Shown one piece after another: positions 1 to 9,158 of a stretch of 41,015 nucleotides of DNA. The translations under genes and the position numbers were made by a program. Position 1 is the stretch's first letter. Each line of letters starts with the position of its first letter. Location of the stretch: contig ONJS01000026.1 of assembly GCA_900318205.1 (NCBI GenBank), positions 1 to 41,015 of the forward strand, given 5' to 3'. This DNA is from an uncultured Prevotellaceae bacterium. GTDB lineage: Bacteria > Bacteroidota > Bacteroidia > Bacteroidales > Muribaculaceae. The notes under the pieces are model-generated. The model made no database searches and had not been told where the DNA came from. It saw only the letters and a list, made by a program, of their open reading frames with translations.

Positions 1-32
1 CTGCGAAAGTGGGAGAGTAGGTAACCGCCCCC
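1..32 (+). rRNA. rrf: 5S rRNA, 3' end (partial)
   Basis: The first 32 bases contain GTGGGAGAGTAGGT followed by an ACCGCC-type end, the usual 3' portion of Bacteroidales 5S rRNA. A strong intrinsic terminator follows within a few bases, as expected at the end of an rRNA operon. Only the last quarter of the gene is in the window; the exact 3' end (about 30-32) is approximate. Confidence 0.75.
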
Positions 33-35
33 TAA

Positions 36-75
36 GAGGGAGTCACTGGTCAAACAGGGGCTCCCTCGTTTTTTT
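36..75 (+). terminator. Intrinsic terminator of the rRNA operon
   Basis: GAGGGAG at 36-42 pairs with CTCCCTC at 61-67, and a run of seven T follows at 69-75. It lies directly after the 5S rRNA end, so it most likely ends the rRNA transcript. Confidence 0.85.
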
Positions 76-83
76 GTTGGGGG

Positions 84-124
84 CTGGGAGCAATGGGAGC
101 TACTGGGAACACTGGGATGAGTGG
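84..124 (+). repeat. Degenerate minisatellite, period about 9-10 (TGGGA-type)
   Basis: Four imperfect units of TGGGA plus four or five variable bases stand in a row between the rRNA terminator and the GH97 promoter region. No coding potential is seen. It resembles the other short-period tracts in the gaps of this window. Confidence 0.5.
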
Positions 125-156
125 TTCTTGGGAGGTCCTTGTTTTTTATTCTTGGA

Positions 157-189
157 TTTGGGGGTGATGGGGAATTTTTAGTATCTTAG
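157..189 (+). promoter_or_regulatory. Candidate promoter for the GH97 gene
   Basis: TTTG at 157-160, a 21-base spacer and TATCTTAG at 182-189 approximate the Bacteroidetes TTTG / TAnnTTTG promoter (one mismatch in the -7 element). This would place the transcript start near 196 and give a leader of about 35 bases before the ATG at 231. Confidence 0.4.
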
Positions 190-224
190 CAACCTTAAAA
201 CATGAGCGTTAGTAACCAAAATGA

Positions 225-2405
<2,181 letters not shown>

Positions 2406-2406
2406 C

Positions 2407-2471
2407 TACCACGAAGTGGTAATATCGTTGTTAACGCATTGTGGCCTGCTCGGCATCACCGGGCAGGCCAC
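2407..2471. terminator. Double hairpin after GH97 (probably bidirectional terminator)
   Basis: TACCAC-GAA-GTGGTA (2407-2421) directly follows the GH97 stop. A second, 13-bp hairpin (2441-2471) has GTGGCCTGC pairing with GCAGGCCAC, extended by TCGG/CCGG around a CATCA loop. No T run follows on the plus strand. It separates the plus-strand GH97 gene from the minus-strand tRNA-Asp and could end both transcripts. Confidence 0.6.
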
Positions 2472-2533
2472 TGTGCGTAAAAAAAGAATGGGCAAGCAGC
2501 CGAAGCATACTTACCCAAATCCTCTCTCCACTG

Positions 2534-2607
2534 CGGTGTGTACGTGACTCGAACACGCGACCCCCTGCGTGACAGGCAGGTATTCTAACCAACTGAACTA
2601 ACACACC
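2534..2607 (-). tRNA. tRNA-Asp (anticodon GTC)
   Basis: Read on the minus strand, the acceptor arm GGTGTGT pairs with ACACACC and the discriminator base is G. The anticodon arm is CCTGC-CTGTCAC-GCAGG, giving anticodon GTC. The T-arm loop is TTCGAGT. A full CCA end is not encoded. The gene stands alone with its own promoter 31 bases upstream. Confidence 0.95.
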
Positions 2608-2637
2608 AACAGGAGCATTTCTTTTCCAAAGCGACTG

Positions 2638-2668
2638 CAAAGGTACGGCGACTTTTTGAATTGACAAA
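2638..2668 (-). promoter_or_regulatory. Promoter of tRNA-Asp
   Basis: On the minus strand TTTG (2668-2665), a 19-base spacer and TACCTTTG (2645-2638) match the Bacteroidetes housekeeping promoter consensus essentially perfectly. The start of transcription should be near 2631, about 24 bases before the tRNA. Confidence 0.85.
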
Positions 2669-2695
2669 GGATTTTTCAAGAAATTTTTCAAAAAA

Positions 2696-2782
2696 ATATC
2701 ACATCATCAATTAATAATCTGTAAACCAGGATAATAGAATAATGCTCTATTGATGAAATCAGATTATCTGATGATGTGATAT
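2696..2782. repeat. Long imperfect inverted repeat
   Basis: ATATCACATCATC at 2696-2708 is repeated in inverse at 2770-2782, and an inner ATAATCTG/CAGATTAT pair extends the stem. The two arms differ by a small asymmetric bulge (AATTA versus AG), and the loop is about 35 bases. It lies between the end of the TonB-type gene and the tRNA-Asp promoter, so it may serve as a 3' end structure for the former. Confidence 0.6.
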
Positions 2783-2836
2783 AGAAAAATGAAACAGGTA
2801 TTCTGAATTTAGTATGAGTAATAGTTTATTTACAGG

Positions 2837-2877
2837 CTCCTAACTCCTAACTTCTCATTTCTAACTCCTAACTATTA
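2837..2877. repeat. Degenerate minisatellite (CTCCTAA-type, period about 7)
   Basis: Repeats of CTCCTAA/CTTCTCA/TTCTAACTCCTAACT fill the last 40 bases before the stop codon of the minus-strand TonB-type gene. The tract is non-coding and borders that stop codon directly. Confidence 0.55.
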
Positions 2878-5187
2878 TTACAGCCTTTCCTTCTCGCTGG
2901 CGCCTGCACCGGTGCCCTTGTACTTGCTCTGGGCAGCGTTGAACTTGTAGCGTACCGTGAATTCCACCTCGCGGGCATCGCGTCGTTGGGTCTGGCATGC
3001 CGTGCGTAGCCCGTAGCGCAACTTGTAATGCTCCTGCGAATTGAGCAAGTTATGCCCTGTCACCTTGATGGACAGGCGGTCGTTCAGGAAGGTCTTGGTA
3101 GCGCCGATGTCAAGCAGATAGCCAGGCTCGGTGAGGGTGACGTTTTCCATGTCGCCACGGCTGGTGAAATTAAAGTTGACGTTAGCCGTCAGCGTGGGGA
3201 TAATCTGGAAATTGTTGTTGAACTGCACCAGGAAGAAAGGATTTCGTGGCGTAATAAAGCCGATGGGTGACGGTATCTTGATCCAGTCCTTAATCATGCC
3301 CAAGGTGAGTGACGGCTGATAGAGTCCGAAGCGGGGCGAGAAGGTGAGCATTACGCGCATGGCGTCCTTGTGGTCCACGTTCTCATGCGTCATCAGTGTG
3401 GTGGCCTCGCTGCCGGGTATCTCGTGTGCCACGTTGACGATTACGTCACGGTCATGCTTGTAGCCCAGCACCAGGTTGACCCATTTGTACATCGCCATGA
3501 GTGACACCTCGTTGTTGATGGTGGGTTTGAGCAGGGGATTACCGCTGTCCCAGGTGAAGCGGTTGGCGTAGGTGACACTGCCACGCAACTGCCAGTAGCC
3601 GGGACGCTTGATCTTCATCGCATAGTTCAGCATCAGTTGCACATTGCCTGCCCTTGCCATCAGGCCCAGGCTAGGGAAGAAGTGGTGATAATTACGGCTC
3701 TGCTCAGACATGTGCACGCCCTGGCTGTAGTAGTCGGTGTTGACGTTCTCGTTGCGCAGACCCACCTTCAACTGACCGAAGGGCAACGGATGGCCGTACT
3801 CGGCAAAGAAGATGTAGTTGCGTTCCTTCTGCTCGGTAAAAGATGTGGGCACGACCTGCTCAGGATTGATGTAGTCGTCGTTGCGGTGAGTGTGGTCATA
3901 CTCACTGCCCACCTGCAGATTACCACCCCACAACGGCCAAGAGAGGACGAGTTTGGCCGCCCACAGCTGGTTGCGAATCACACTGGTGCTGGTCACCGTG
4001 CGGCTTTCCCACTCCTGGCTCACCTCGTCGTTGAATTGGCTCTTGCGTTCCTTGTGGAAAACGTAGTCGGTGTTAAAGTCAATCGACGTTTTGCCCACTT
4101 TACCATTGTAGTAGGCATTGAGGGTGTGGGGCATGTTGAATTTGCTGGACATGTGTATACCATTTTCCAAGTGGTCATAAAACTCGCCGTTGGCCATCAC
4201 ATCGGCGGTGAAGGTGCCGCGGGTGCGGTTCAGGAAAAAAGCTTTGGTGTCATACCTGAAACCCATCGAATGGTTGTCATTAAAGATGTAGTTCACGCCC
4301 GCCGAGGTATAAATCGAGTTGTCGTGGCTCTTGATGTCAGAATGTTCATTCATGCGCCAAGTGGTGTCGGCTTGCACGTCAAAGACGAAGTCGTCATTCT
4401 CGATGTACCTGTCATCATTATACCACACGCTACCGAATACGTCTAGCCCGCGATGGCGATAATTCCAGTTGAGGCCCAGCGCCAGGTCGGGTCCCTCACC
4501 CACGTAGTAACTGGCCTGGGTGTTGAAGCTGAAACCCTCGCCTTGGGGACGCTTGGTCTTGATGAGGATGACCGACTCGACCGTGGCGTCATATTTCGCG
4601 CCAGGGCTGGTAATCAGTTCCACACTCTGGATGTCCTCGCTGCTGATTTGGTCCAGCTCGGTTTGGTTTTGGAGTTTGCGGCCGTTGATGTAGATGAGCG
4701 GAGTGCCCTTGCCGAAGACCTCCAGTCCGTCCTTCTTGCGCTGCACGCCCGGCAGATTCTCGAGCACAGCCTTGGCGGTGCCCACCTTGCTCAGCAGTGT
4801 GTTTTCCACCTCAGTCTTGAGACCCTCGGTCGTCAGTTTAAAGGCAGGGCGCTGGCCCTTGACGACGACCTCGCCCAGCATGGTCGTTTCAGGCTCCAGT
4901 GCGATGGTGCCCAAGTCGCTGCCTGCTGCATCCAGCACCAGCGTCTTGTACCCTAAATAGGAAATCTTAATGAGCGGTTTTGCTGCATTTCCTGCAAGGG
5001 AGAATTGTCCATCAGTGCCAGTTGTTGTACCGGCTACAAAGGCACTGTCGCTGCTGTTAAGCAGCACCACGTTGGCAAAGGGAACCGGAGCCTGAGTCTC
5101 ATCGACTACCCGCCCGGTGAACGTCTCGGCAGCTGCCGTCATCACGGTCAGCACAGCCATCATCATTGTAAAAAAGTATCTTCTCAT
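2878..5187 (-). CDS. TonB-receptor-like outer-membrane beta-barrel protein (OMP_b-brl_3 type)
   Basis: A 769-residue outer-membrane protein. It opens with a signal peptide (MRRYFFTMMMAVLTVMTAAA). A carboxypeptidase-regulatory-like Ig domain covers about 22-105 (VPFANVVLL, TGTDGQFSL). A plug-like domain follows at about 115-215, with VLENLPGVQ, IYINGRKLQN and the SVELITSPGAKYDA signature seen in this barrel family. The rest is beta-barrel strands. A TonB box is not obvious. No SusD-like lipoprotein lies next to it, so the cargo is unknown; relatives occur as orphan barrels all over Bacteroidetes genomes. It is transcribed toward tRNA-Asp. An upstream TATTTTG at about 5227-5233 is only a weak promoter match. 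Confidence 0.85.
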   Translation of the reverse strand: MRRYFFTMMMAVLTVMTAAAETFTGRVVDETQAPVPFANVVLLNSSDSAFVAGTTTGTDGQFSLAGNAAKPLIKISYLGYKTLVLDAAGSDLGTIALEPETTMLGEVVVKGQRPAFKLTTEGLKTEVENTLLSKVGTAKAVLENLPGVQRKKDGLEVFGKGTPLIYINGRKLQNQTELDQISSEDIQSVELITSPGAKYDATVESVILIKTKRPQGEGFSFNTQASYYVGEGPDLALGLNWNYRHRGLDVFGSVWYNDDRYIENDDFVFDVQADTTWRMNEHSDIKSHDNSIYTSAGVNYIFNDNHSMGFRYDTKAFFLNRTRGTFTADVMANGEFYDHLENGIHMSSKFNMPHTLNAYYNGKVGKTSIDFNTDYVFHKERKSQFNDEVSQEWESRTVTSTSVIRNQLWAAKLVLSWPLWGGNLQVGSEYDHTHRNDDYINPEQVVPTSFTEQKERNYIFFAEYGHPLPFGQLKVGLRNENVNTDYYSQGVHMSEQSRNYHHFFPSLGLMARAGNVQLMLNYAMKIKRPGYWQLRGSVTYANRFTWDSGNPLLKPTINNEVSLMAMYKWVNLVLGYKHDRDVIVNVAHEIPGSEATTLMTHENVDHKDAMRVMLTFSPRFGLYQPSLTLGMIKDWIKIPSPIGFITPRNPFFLVQFNNNFQIIPTLTANVNFNFTSRGDMENVTLTEPGYLLDIGATKTFLNDRLSIKVTGHNLLNSQEHYKLRYGLRTACQTQRRDAREVEFTVRYKFNAAQSKYKGTGAGASEKERL

Positions 5188-5326
5188 TTGTCTATAGGTT
5201 TTATTGAGTTATCGTGTTTCTGGTAGCAAAATATCCTACCGTTTTCCCTATAGACACACACCAGTGGGTAAAAAGTTGCAACCTTCAAGAAAAAAACGCT
5301 TTTTCACCCTTTAGTGTGTTAAAAAC

Positions 5327-5414
5327 GGCCGCGGCGGAGCCGCGACACGGAGGACTGGCCTTGTGTTGTCAAGGCACTTGGGCGTGTTCCCTGTGCCGGG
5401 GCTTAGCCACGGCT
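5327..5414. repeat. REP pair (BIME-like), upstream copy
   Basis: Two REP-like hairpins face each other. The first, at 5327-5350, is a GCCGCGGC stem-loop followed by the tail GACACGG. The second, at 5391-5414, is the inverse, GTGCCGGGGC with TTA then GCCACGGC. The reverse complement of the second aligns with the first over about 22 bases. The same arrangement recurs at 6443-6516, just beyond the transposase gene. Confidence 0.85.
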
Positions 5415-5474
5415 TTAATGATAATTCTTGCTTGTTTTTTTGGTGATGTGTCGCTATTGAGGTAATTTTGCTTT

Positions 5475-6440
5475 ATGGATTGGGAAAGATATAAGAGCAA
5501 GAAGCAGTGGGCTGGTGACTTGAAGCCATCGATGAAGCGCCGCCGTGTGGGGCATGACTATCAGGGCCGTTGCATCTACATGATAACACTGGTTGTCAAG
5601 GAGCGTCGGCCGTTACTCGGTACCCTCAAAGGTGATGGGGAGAGGGAACCAGCCATTGTGGAGCCGAGTCCACTCGGACAAGCTGTTATCCAATCTCTTG
5701 TCAATATTCCCCGATTCTATCCCGAGATTGCTATTTGGACATTTCAATTGATGCCTGATCACCTTCACTTTATCGTCTTTGTTAAGGAACGTATTCCAGT
5801 ACACCTGGGTAAGGTGATTAATGGTTTCAAAGTGGGATGTAACCATGTTTATAAAGAACTTGTCAAAAGTGAACTGTCTGGATTGTGGGAAGATGGTTAT
5901 AACGATATTATTCTTGGCCAAGAAGGGCAACTGCAGCACATGAAGGCGTATATCCTTGACAATCCTCGTCGTCTCGCTATCAAGCGTAGCCATCCTGATT
6001 TGTTTAAAGTCCAAAGAAATATACAAGTGGGAGACTACACCTTTGCTGCCTTAGGGAATGTCTTCTTGCTTGATGCCCCATGCCTGTTGCAAGTGCAATG
6101 TACCCGCAAACTCACAAAGCTGGAAATCACAGCCACTGTGCAGCAGTTCTTGTCACATGCCCAGAATGGGGCGGTCCTCGTCTCCCCAAGCATTAGTCCA
6201 GGAGAAAAGGCTGTGATGAAGGCGGCATTCGAGCATGGTTTTCCCGTTATCGTGCTTCAGGAAAACGGATTCGTACCCCTTGCTAAGCCTGGAGGCCGCC
6301 GCTTTGACGCTTGCGCACAAGGTCGCATGCTCATGATTGCCCCATGGGAACATCACAATGACAAGAGGGTAATCAAGCGCAGCCAGTGCCTTGACCTCAA
6401 TGAAATGGCCAGGGTGATCTGCATCAAGAGTGAGCAATAA
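5475..6440 (+). CDS. REP-associated tyrosine transposase (RAYT) with SLOG/DprA-like C-terminal domain
   Basis: A 321-residue protein. Residues about 25-185 form a Y1 (IS200-like) transposase domain. The metal-binding HUH motif is present as H96-L-H98 in MPDHLHFIV, and the likely catalytic tyrosine is Y159 in AYILDNP. RAYTs cut and join single-stranded DNA at REP hairpins, and REP pairs stand on both sides here (5327-5414 and 6443-6516). Residues about 190-321 look like a second, Rossmann-type domain of the SLOG/DprA kind: GAVLVSPSISPGEKAVMKAA, GFPVIVLQENG, then RRFDACAQGRMLMIAPW. That assignment is by pattern only. Start: ATG at 5475, without a Shine-Dalgarno sequence, usual for this phylum. 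The stop codon lies two bases before the downstream REP. It converges with the DUF3298 genes. Confidence 0.85.
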   Translation: MDWERYKSKKQWAGDLKPSMKRRRVGHDYQGRCIYMITLVVKERRPLLGTLKGDGEREPAIVEPSPLGQAVIQSLVNIPRFYPEIAIWTFQLMPDHLHFIVFVKERIPVHLGKVINGFKVGCNHVYKELVKSELSGLWEDGYNDIILGQEGQLQHMKAYILDNPRRLAIKRSHPDLFKVQRNIQVGDYTFAALGNVFLLDAPCLLQVQCTRKLTKLEITATVQQFLSHAQNGAVLVSPSISPGEKAVMKAAFEHGFPVIVLQENGFVPLAKPGGRRFDACAQGRMLMIAPWEHHNDKRVIKRSQCLDLNEMARVICIKSEQ

Positions 6441-6442
6441 AG

Positions 6443-6522
6443 GGCCGCGGCGGAGCCGCGACACGGGGAACCGGGCTTGCTGGGCTGGTCCACTGTGCCG
6501 GGGCTTCGCCACGGCTATTTTT
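6443..6522. repeat. REP pair (BIME-like), downstream copy, with T run
   Basis: The GCCGCGGC hairpin with ACACGG tail occurs at 6443-6466 and the inverted GTGCCGGGGC-TTC-GCCACGGC hairpin at 6493-6516. The REP halves are nearly identical to the copy at 5327-5414, while the spacer between them differs. The second hairpin is followed by TATTTTTT (6515-6522), so this copy probably also terminates transcription of the transposase. Confidence 0.85.
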
Positions 6523-6557
6523 TGTTAGCTCGAGGGTTAGAAGGCTCGATTGACGGG

Positions 6558-7391
6558 TTACCAGGGGGCTTCGGCTTGTGATTCCTCCATGAGTTGTTTG
6601 CCGTAGGGAGTGAGGTACTCGGGGTCGCTTGGATCGTTGGGATAGAAGAGGGGGACGTCGATGTCGCCTTGGGCGAAGCTGGCGATCTCATAGACCTGAT
6701 AGACGAGATGCAGAAAACCTTCCTCGAAATACCATACCGAAGGAATCTTCAGGATACCGTCATCGGGGAGGAACAGGTCCTCCTCGGTGTAGTCATACTT
6801 GAGGTTGATGGACTTTAGGATGTGGGGACGGATTAATTCCGGGTCAACCAACACATCGTCCAGCGTGACGATTTTGCCGAGTTCGGTATCGTAGGTGATG
6901 TAGTTGTGGAGATACATGCCATGGGCTGCTCCTTCATAGTACATATAGGAAAACAGGTGGAACACGGCGAACCGCTTGCCCAAAGTTTTGAGTTCGATTG
7001 ACTCGGTAGTGGAAGAATAAGAGGATTCTATATCATTGAAATTGTCAAGAATCAGATAAGGGCCATTGTCGCCAAAGGGCACATTCTCGATGTCGGTGTA
7101 CAACGTGTACTCGATAGCCCGGTCCATCAGTTTGATATCGTCCTTGTCGGTCAGCCATTTGCACAAGGCCTCTTGCAACTTGGGACATTCCTTGCCGTTG
7201 AGCATCACGGGCCAGAGGGCCTTGATGGAGTTTTGCTGATACTGGACATCTTCCCCTTCGCCGAGTTTTGCCCTGACGGTCTTGTCGATGTTATAGAACT
7301 GGCATTGTTCTCCATATGCCGATTGTGCCATGGCAGGGCATGCCCAAGTCATGAGCACAATGGTGATGACGCTGATGGTTATCTTTTTCAT
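6558..7391 (-). CDS. Secreted DUF3298 (RsiV C-terminal-like) protein, copy 2
   Basis: A 277-residue exported protein whose signal peptide is cut near AMA-Q23. The second half matches the DUF3298 pattern: GAAHGMYLHNYITYD, then a LDDVLVDPELI segment, a DLFLPDDG segment and the closing LVYQVYEIASFAQGDIDVPLFY. This fold occurs in the sensor part of the anti-sigma factor RsiV and in PdaC-like proteins, where it can bind cell-wall-related ligands; no function is established here. It is a clear paralogue of the gene 24 bases upstream (7416-8273) and is probably cotranscribed with it. The upstream copy is a lipoprotein, while this one appears to be cut by signal peptidase I. Confidence 0.75.
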   Translation of the reverse strand: MKKITISVITIVLMTWACPAMAQSAYGEQCQFYNIDKTVRAKLGEGEDVQYQQNSIKALWPVMLNGKECPKLQEALCKWLTDKDDIKLMDRAIEYTLYTDIENVPFGDNGPYLILDNFNDIESSYSSTTESIELKTLGKRFAVFHLFSYMYYEGAAHGMYLHNYITYDTELGKIVTLDDVLVDPELIRPHILKSINLKYDYTEEDLFLPDDGILKIPSVWYFEEGFLHLVYQVYEIASFAQGDIDVPLFYPNDPSDPEYLTPYGKQLMEESQAEAPW

Positions 7392-7415
7392 AAGGAATGT
7401 TGTCGTGAGGGATGA

Positions 7416-8273
7416 TTACTCGTCGAGGTCGAGGAGCTCGAGGCCGTAGGGGGTGTAGAGTTGTTTTATCTCCTCGGGCTTGAGCAGGTAGGGATAGATG
7501 GGGGCGTCGATCATGCCCTGGGCATAGCTGGCGATCTCATAGACCTGATAGATGGCGTGGAGTACCGTGCCGTCGATAAAGAAGTCGCGGGGCAGGGGCA
7601 GCAGGCCGTTGTCGGGAATGAAGAGGTCGTCCTTGTCGTAGTTGTAGTTATTCTTGATCGCCTTAAAGATGGCGGTGCGCAGCAGGGTAGTGTCGGCGAC
7701 GATTTCCTCGAGGGCAACGGCTTTCTCGGTCTTGAGGTCGTAGGTGACGTAATTGTTGGCGTAGATGCCGTGTGCACCACCAGCCATATAGGAAGAGGTG
7801 CCCAGATGGTAGAGCAGCAGGCGGTCGGTCATGCTTTGCATGATCACGTCCACTTCACTGGTCGATAACTTGCCATCATCCTTGACCTCGGTGACAGGGA
7901 CGAATTTCTTGGCGTCATAGTCGGTGTAGTTGCCTGGATTGAGCAGAAACTCGGTGACCTTGTCCAACTGGTTGAGTTCGGCGCTATCGGTCATGGCGCG
8001 GAACAAGGCTTGCTGCAGGTTGGGGCAGGGCTTGCCATTGATGATTTGTGGCCAGAAAGCCGAGAAGGAGTTGGAAAAATACAGCGTGTCGCCGTCGTCA
8101 TCAATGTAGGAGAACTGCTTGTCCATGTCAATGTTGCTGAACTGGCACAGGGTGGTGTCGGAGCTTCCTTGTTCATTGACTGCAGTGGAACCGTTGTTGC
8201 TGTTGATATTGCCGCAGGACCATAAAACGGAGATGGCCAGCAGAGCGAAAAAGAAAATCTTGTTCATAGTCAT
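7416..8273 (-). CDS. DUF3298-type lipoprotein, copy 1
   Basis: A 285-residue lipoprotein with a lipobox near residue 20 (VLWSC-GN) followed by an Asn/Ser-rich linker. The C-terminal half repeats the DUF3298 landmarks of its neighbour: GGAHGIYANNYVTYD, VALEEIVADTTLL, DLFIPDNGLLPLP, AIYQVYEIASYAQGMIDAPIY. Together with 6558-7391 it forms a tandem duplication on the minus strand. The ATG at 8267 (MNKIFF) is an equally good start. A Bacteroidetes -7 element (TAACTTTG) lies at 8304-8297, which would give a leader of about 15-20 bases. Confidence 0.75.
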   Translation of the reverse strand: MTMNKIFFFALLAISVLWSCGNINSNNGSTAVNEQGSSDTTLCQFSNIDMDKQFSYIDDDGDTLYFSNSFSAFWPQIINGKPCPNLQQALFRAMTDSAELNQLDKVTEFLLNPGNYTDYDAKKFVPVTEVKDDGKLSTSEVDVIMQSMTDRLLLYHLGTSSYMAGGAHGIYANNYVTYDLKTEKAVALEEIVADTTLLRTAIFKAIKNNYNYDKDDLFIPDNGLLPLPRDFFIDGTVLHAIYQVYEIASYAQGMIDAPIYPYLLKPEEIKQLYTPYGLELLDLDE

Positions 8274-8296
8274 TAATTTGTTTAGAATACTGCCTG

Positions 8297-8304
8297 CAAA
8301 GTTA
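8297..8304 (-). promoter_or_regulatory. -7 element for the DUF3298 gene pair
   Basis: The minus strand reads TAACTTTG, a full match to TAnnTTTG, with GC just after it. No good TTTG element is seen 19-21 bases upstream, so this is a partial promoter match. Confidence 0.5.
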
Positions 8305-8337
8305 TATAATATTCCGATACTCTATTCCGGTAGGCGC

Positions 8338-8493
8338 AAAAAAAATCCTCGACTCACGTCGGGGATTGCTTAACTAATTAACCTTCTAATACCATTAACA
8401 TAAACCTTAAAACATTTTTTGTTTTTACCTGAAAAGTCAACTGTCTCACGACACCTGAAATTTCATAACCTTAAAAACTATTACCATGAAAAA
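8338..8493 (-). ncRNA. Candidate free-standing small RNA of about 155 nt
   Basis: The gap between the NUDIX gene and the DUF3298 genes holds, on the minus strand, a -7 element TACTTTTG (8507-8500) and, about 130-150 bases later, a 10-bp hairpin (8344-8367, AATCC-TCGAC pairing with GTCGG-GGATT, loop of four) followed by a run of eight T. The downstream DUF3298 pair has its own -7 element after this terminator, which argues against a simple mRNA leader. Inside are a TGTC-GTGA-GACA stem with a GNRA loop (8442-8453) and two copies of TTTCAGGT. A 13-codon ORF starting MVIVFKVMKF is also present, so a leader peptide cannot be excluded. I cannot match it to a named Rfam family. Confidence 0.5.
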
Positions 8494-8499
8494 CCAATG

Positions 8500-8507
8500 C
8501 AAAAGTA
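8500..8507 (-). promoter_or_regulatory. -7 element of the candidate small RNA
   Basis: The minus strand reads TACTTTTG followed by C, a full match to TAnnTTTG. No convincing TTTG element is seen at the right distance. The implied transcript start is near 8493. Confidence 0.45.
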
Positions 8508-8624
8508 GTACCAATATGTTTTATAACATAATTTTCGAACACAAAACAACCAAAAATTAACACAAATTTGCGACATTACTTAAAAATGCCGCAAATTTTT
8601 ACATTTATTAACACAAAAGTCAGA

Positions 8625-9149
8625 TTATCGTTTAGTCAGGGTGGCGAAGTAGATCATGTCGATTTCCTCGTAGGAAAAGTCGCCGCTGATGAAATTGCCG
8701 GTCTTGAGTTTGAGGCAGTCGGACAACCGTTGCAACGCCTGTTCAAACATCTGCTGATGGTCAAATGCCAGTGGCGGTAACTTGTTGATGGGGAACCAGC
8801 ATGCCAAACGGGCATCGTCACCACCGAATACTTCCTGAACGCGGGTGAGCGTGAAATATGCAATCGAGATGACGCGTTCGCGTGGATCGCGGTCGGGCGA
8901 GGCAAAGGCGCCCAACTGCTCAATGTTAGTCACTTGCATGCCCGTTTCCTCGAGCAGTTCGCGGCGAGCACCATCAGGAGCGTCCTCGTCGATGTTGAGA
9001 AATCCGCCAGGGAAGGCCCAGCAGCCCTTGTAGGGTTCGCCGCCGCGTTCAATCAGCAGCACATTGAGTCTTAGCCCGTCATAGCCGAACACGACACAGT
9101 CGGTCGTCACGGCAGGATGAGGATATTTATAGCAATAATTACCTTCCAT
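8625..9149 (-). CDS. NUDIX hydrolase
   Basis: A 174-residue cytoplasmic enzyme of the NUDIX family, which hydrolyses nucleoside diphosphates linked to another moiety. The Nudix box is complete at G49-M71: G, five residues, E55, seven residues, R63-E64, then E67-E68, G70. The glutamates bind the catalytic metal. The N-terminal form (VTTDCVVFGYDG, VLLIERGGEPYKGCWAFPGGF) is common in Bacteroidetes ADP-ribose/NrtR-like NUDIX proteins, but no DNA-binding domain follows, so an enzyme is more likely than a repressor. The substrate cannot be told. It is last in the probable operon running from 12322, nine bases after the preceding gene. Confidence 0.88.
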   Translation of the reverse strand: MEGNYCYKYPHPAVTTDCVVFGYDGLRLNVLLIERGGEPYKGCWAFPGGFLNIDEDAPDGARRELLEETGMQVTNIEQLGAFASPDRDPRERVISIAYFTLTRVQEVFGGDDARLACWFPINKLPPLAFDHQQMFEQALQRLSDCLKLKTGNFISGDFSYEEIDMIYFATLTKR

Positions 9150-9158
9150 AGCGCGTCG

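Noticed and set aside
2431-2691. An 86-codon minus-strand frame
   Set aside because: It runs through the tRNA-Asp gene and its promoter, so it cannot be a real coding region.
5214-5465. An 83-codon plus-strand frame upstream of the RAYT gene
   Set aside because: It reads through the REP hairpins and shows no protein-like pattern.
8625-9149. An NrtR-type transcriptional repressor
   Set aside because: The Nudix box is complete, including both catalytic glutamates, and no clear winged-helix DNA-binding domain follows, so an active hydrolase is more likely.
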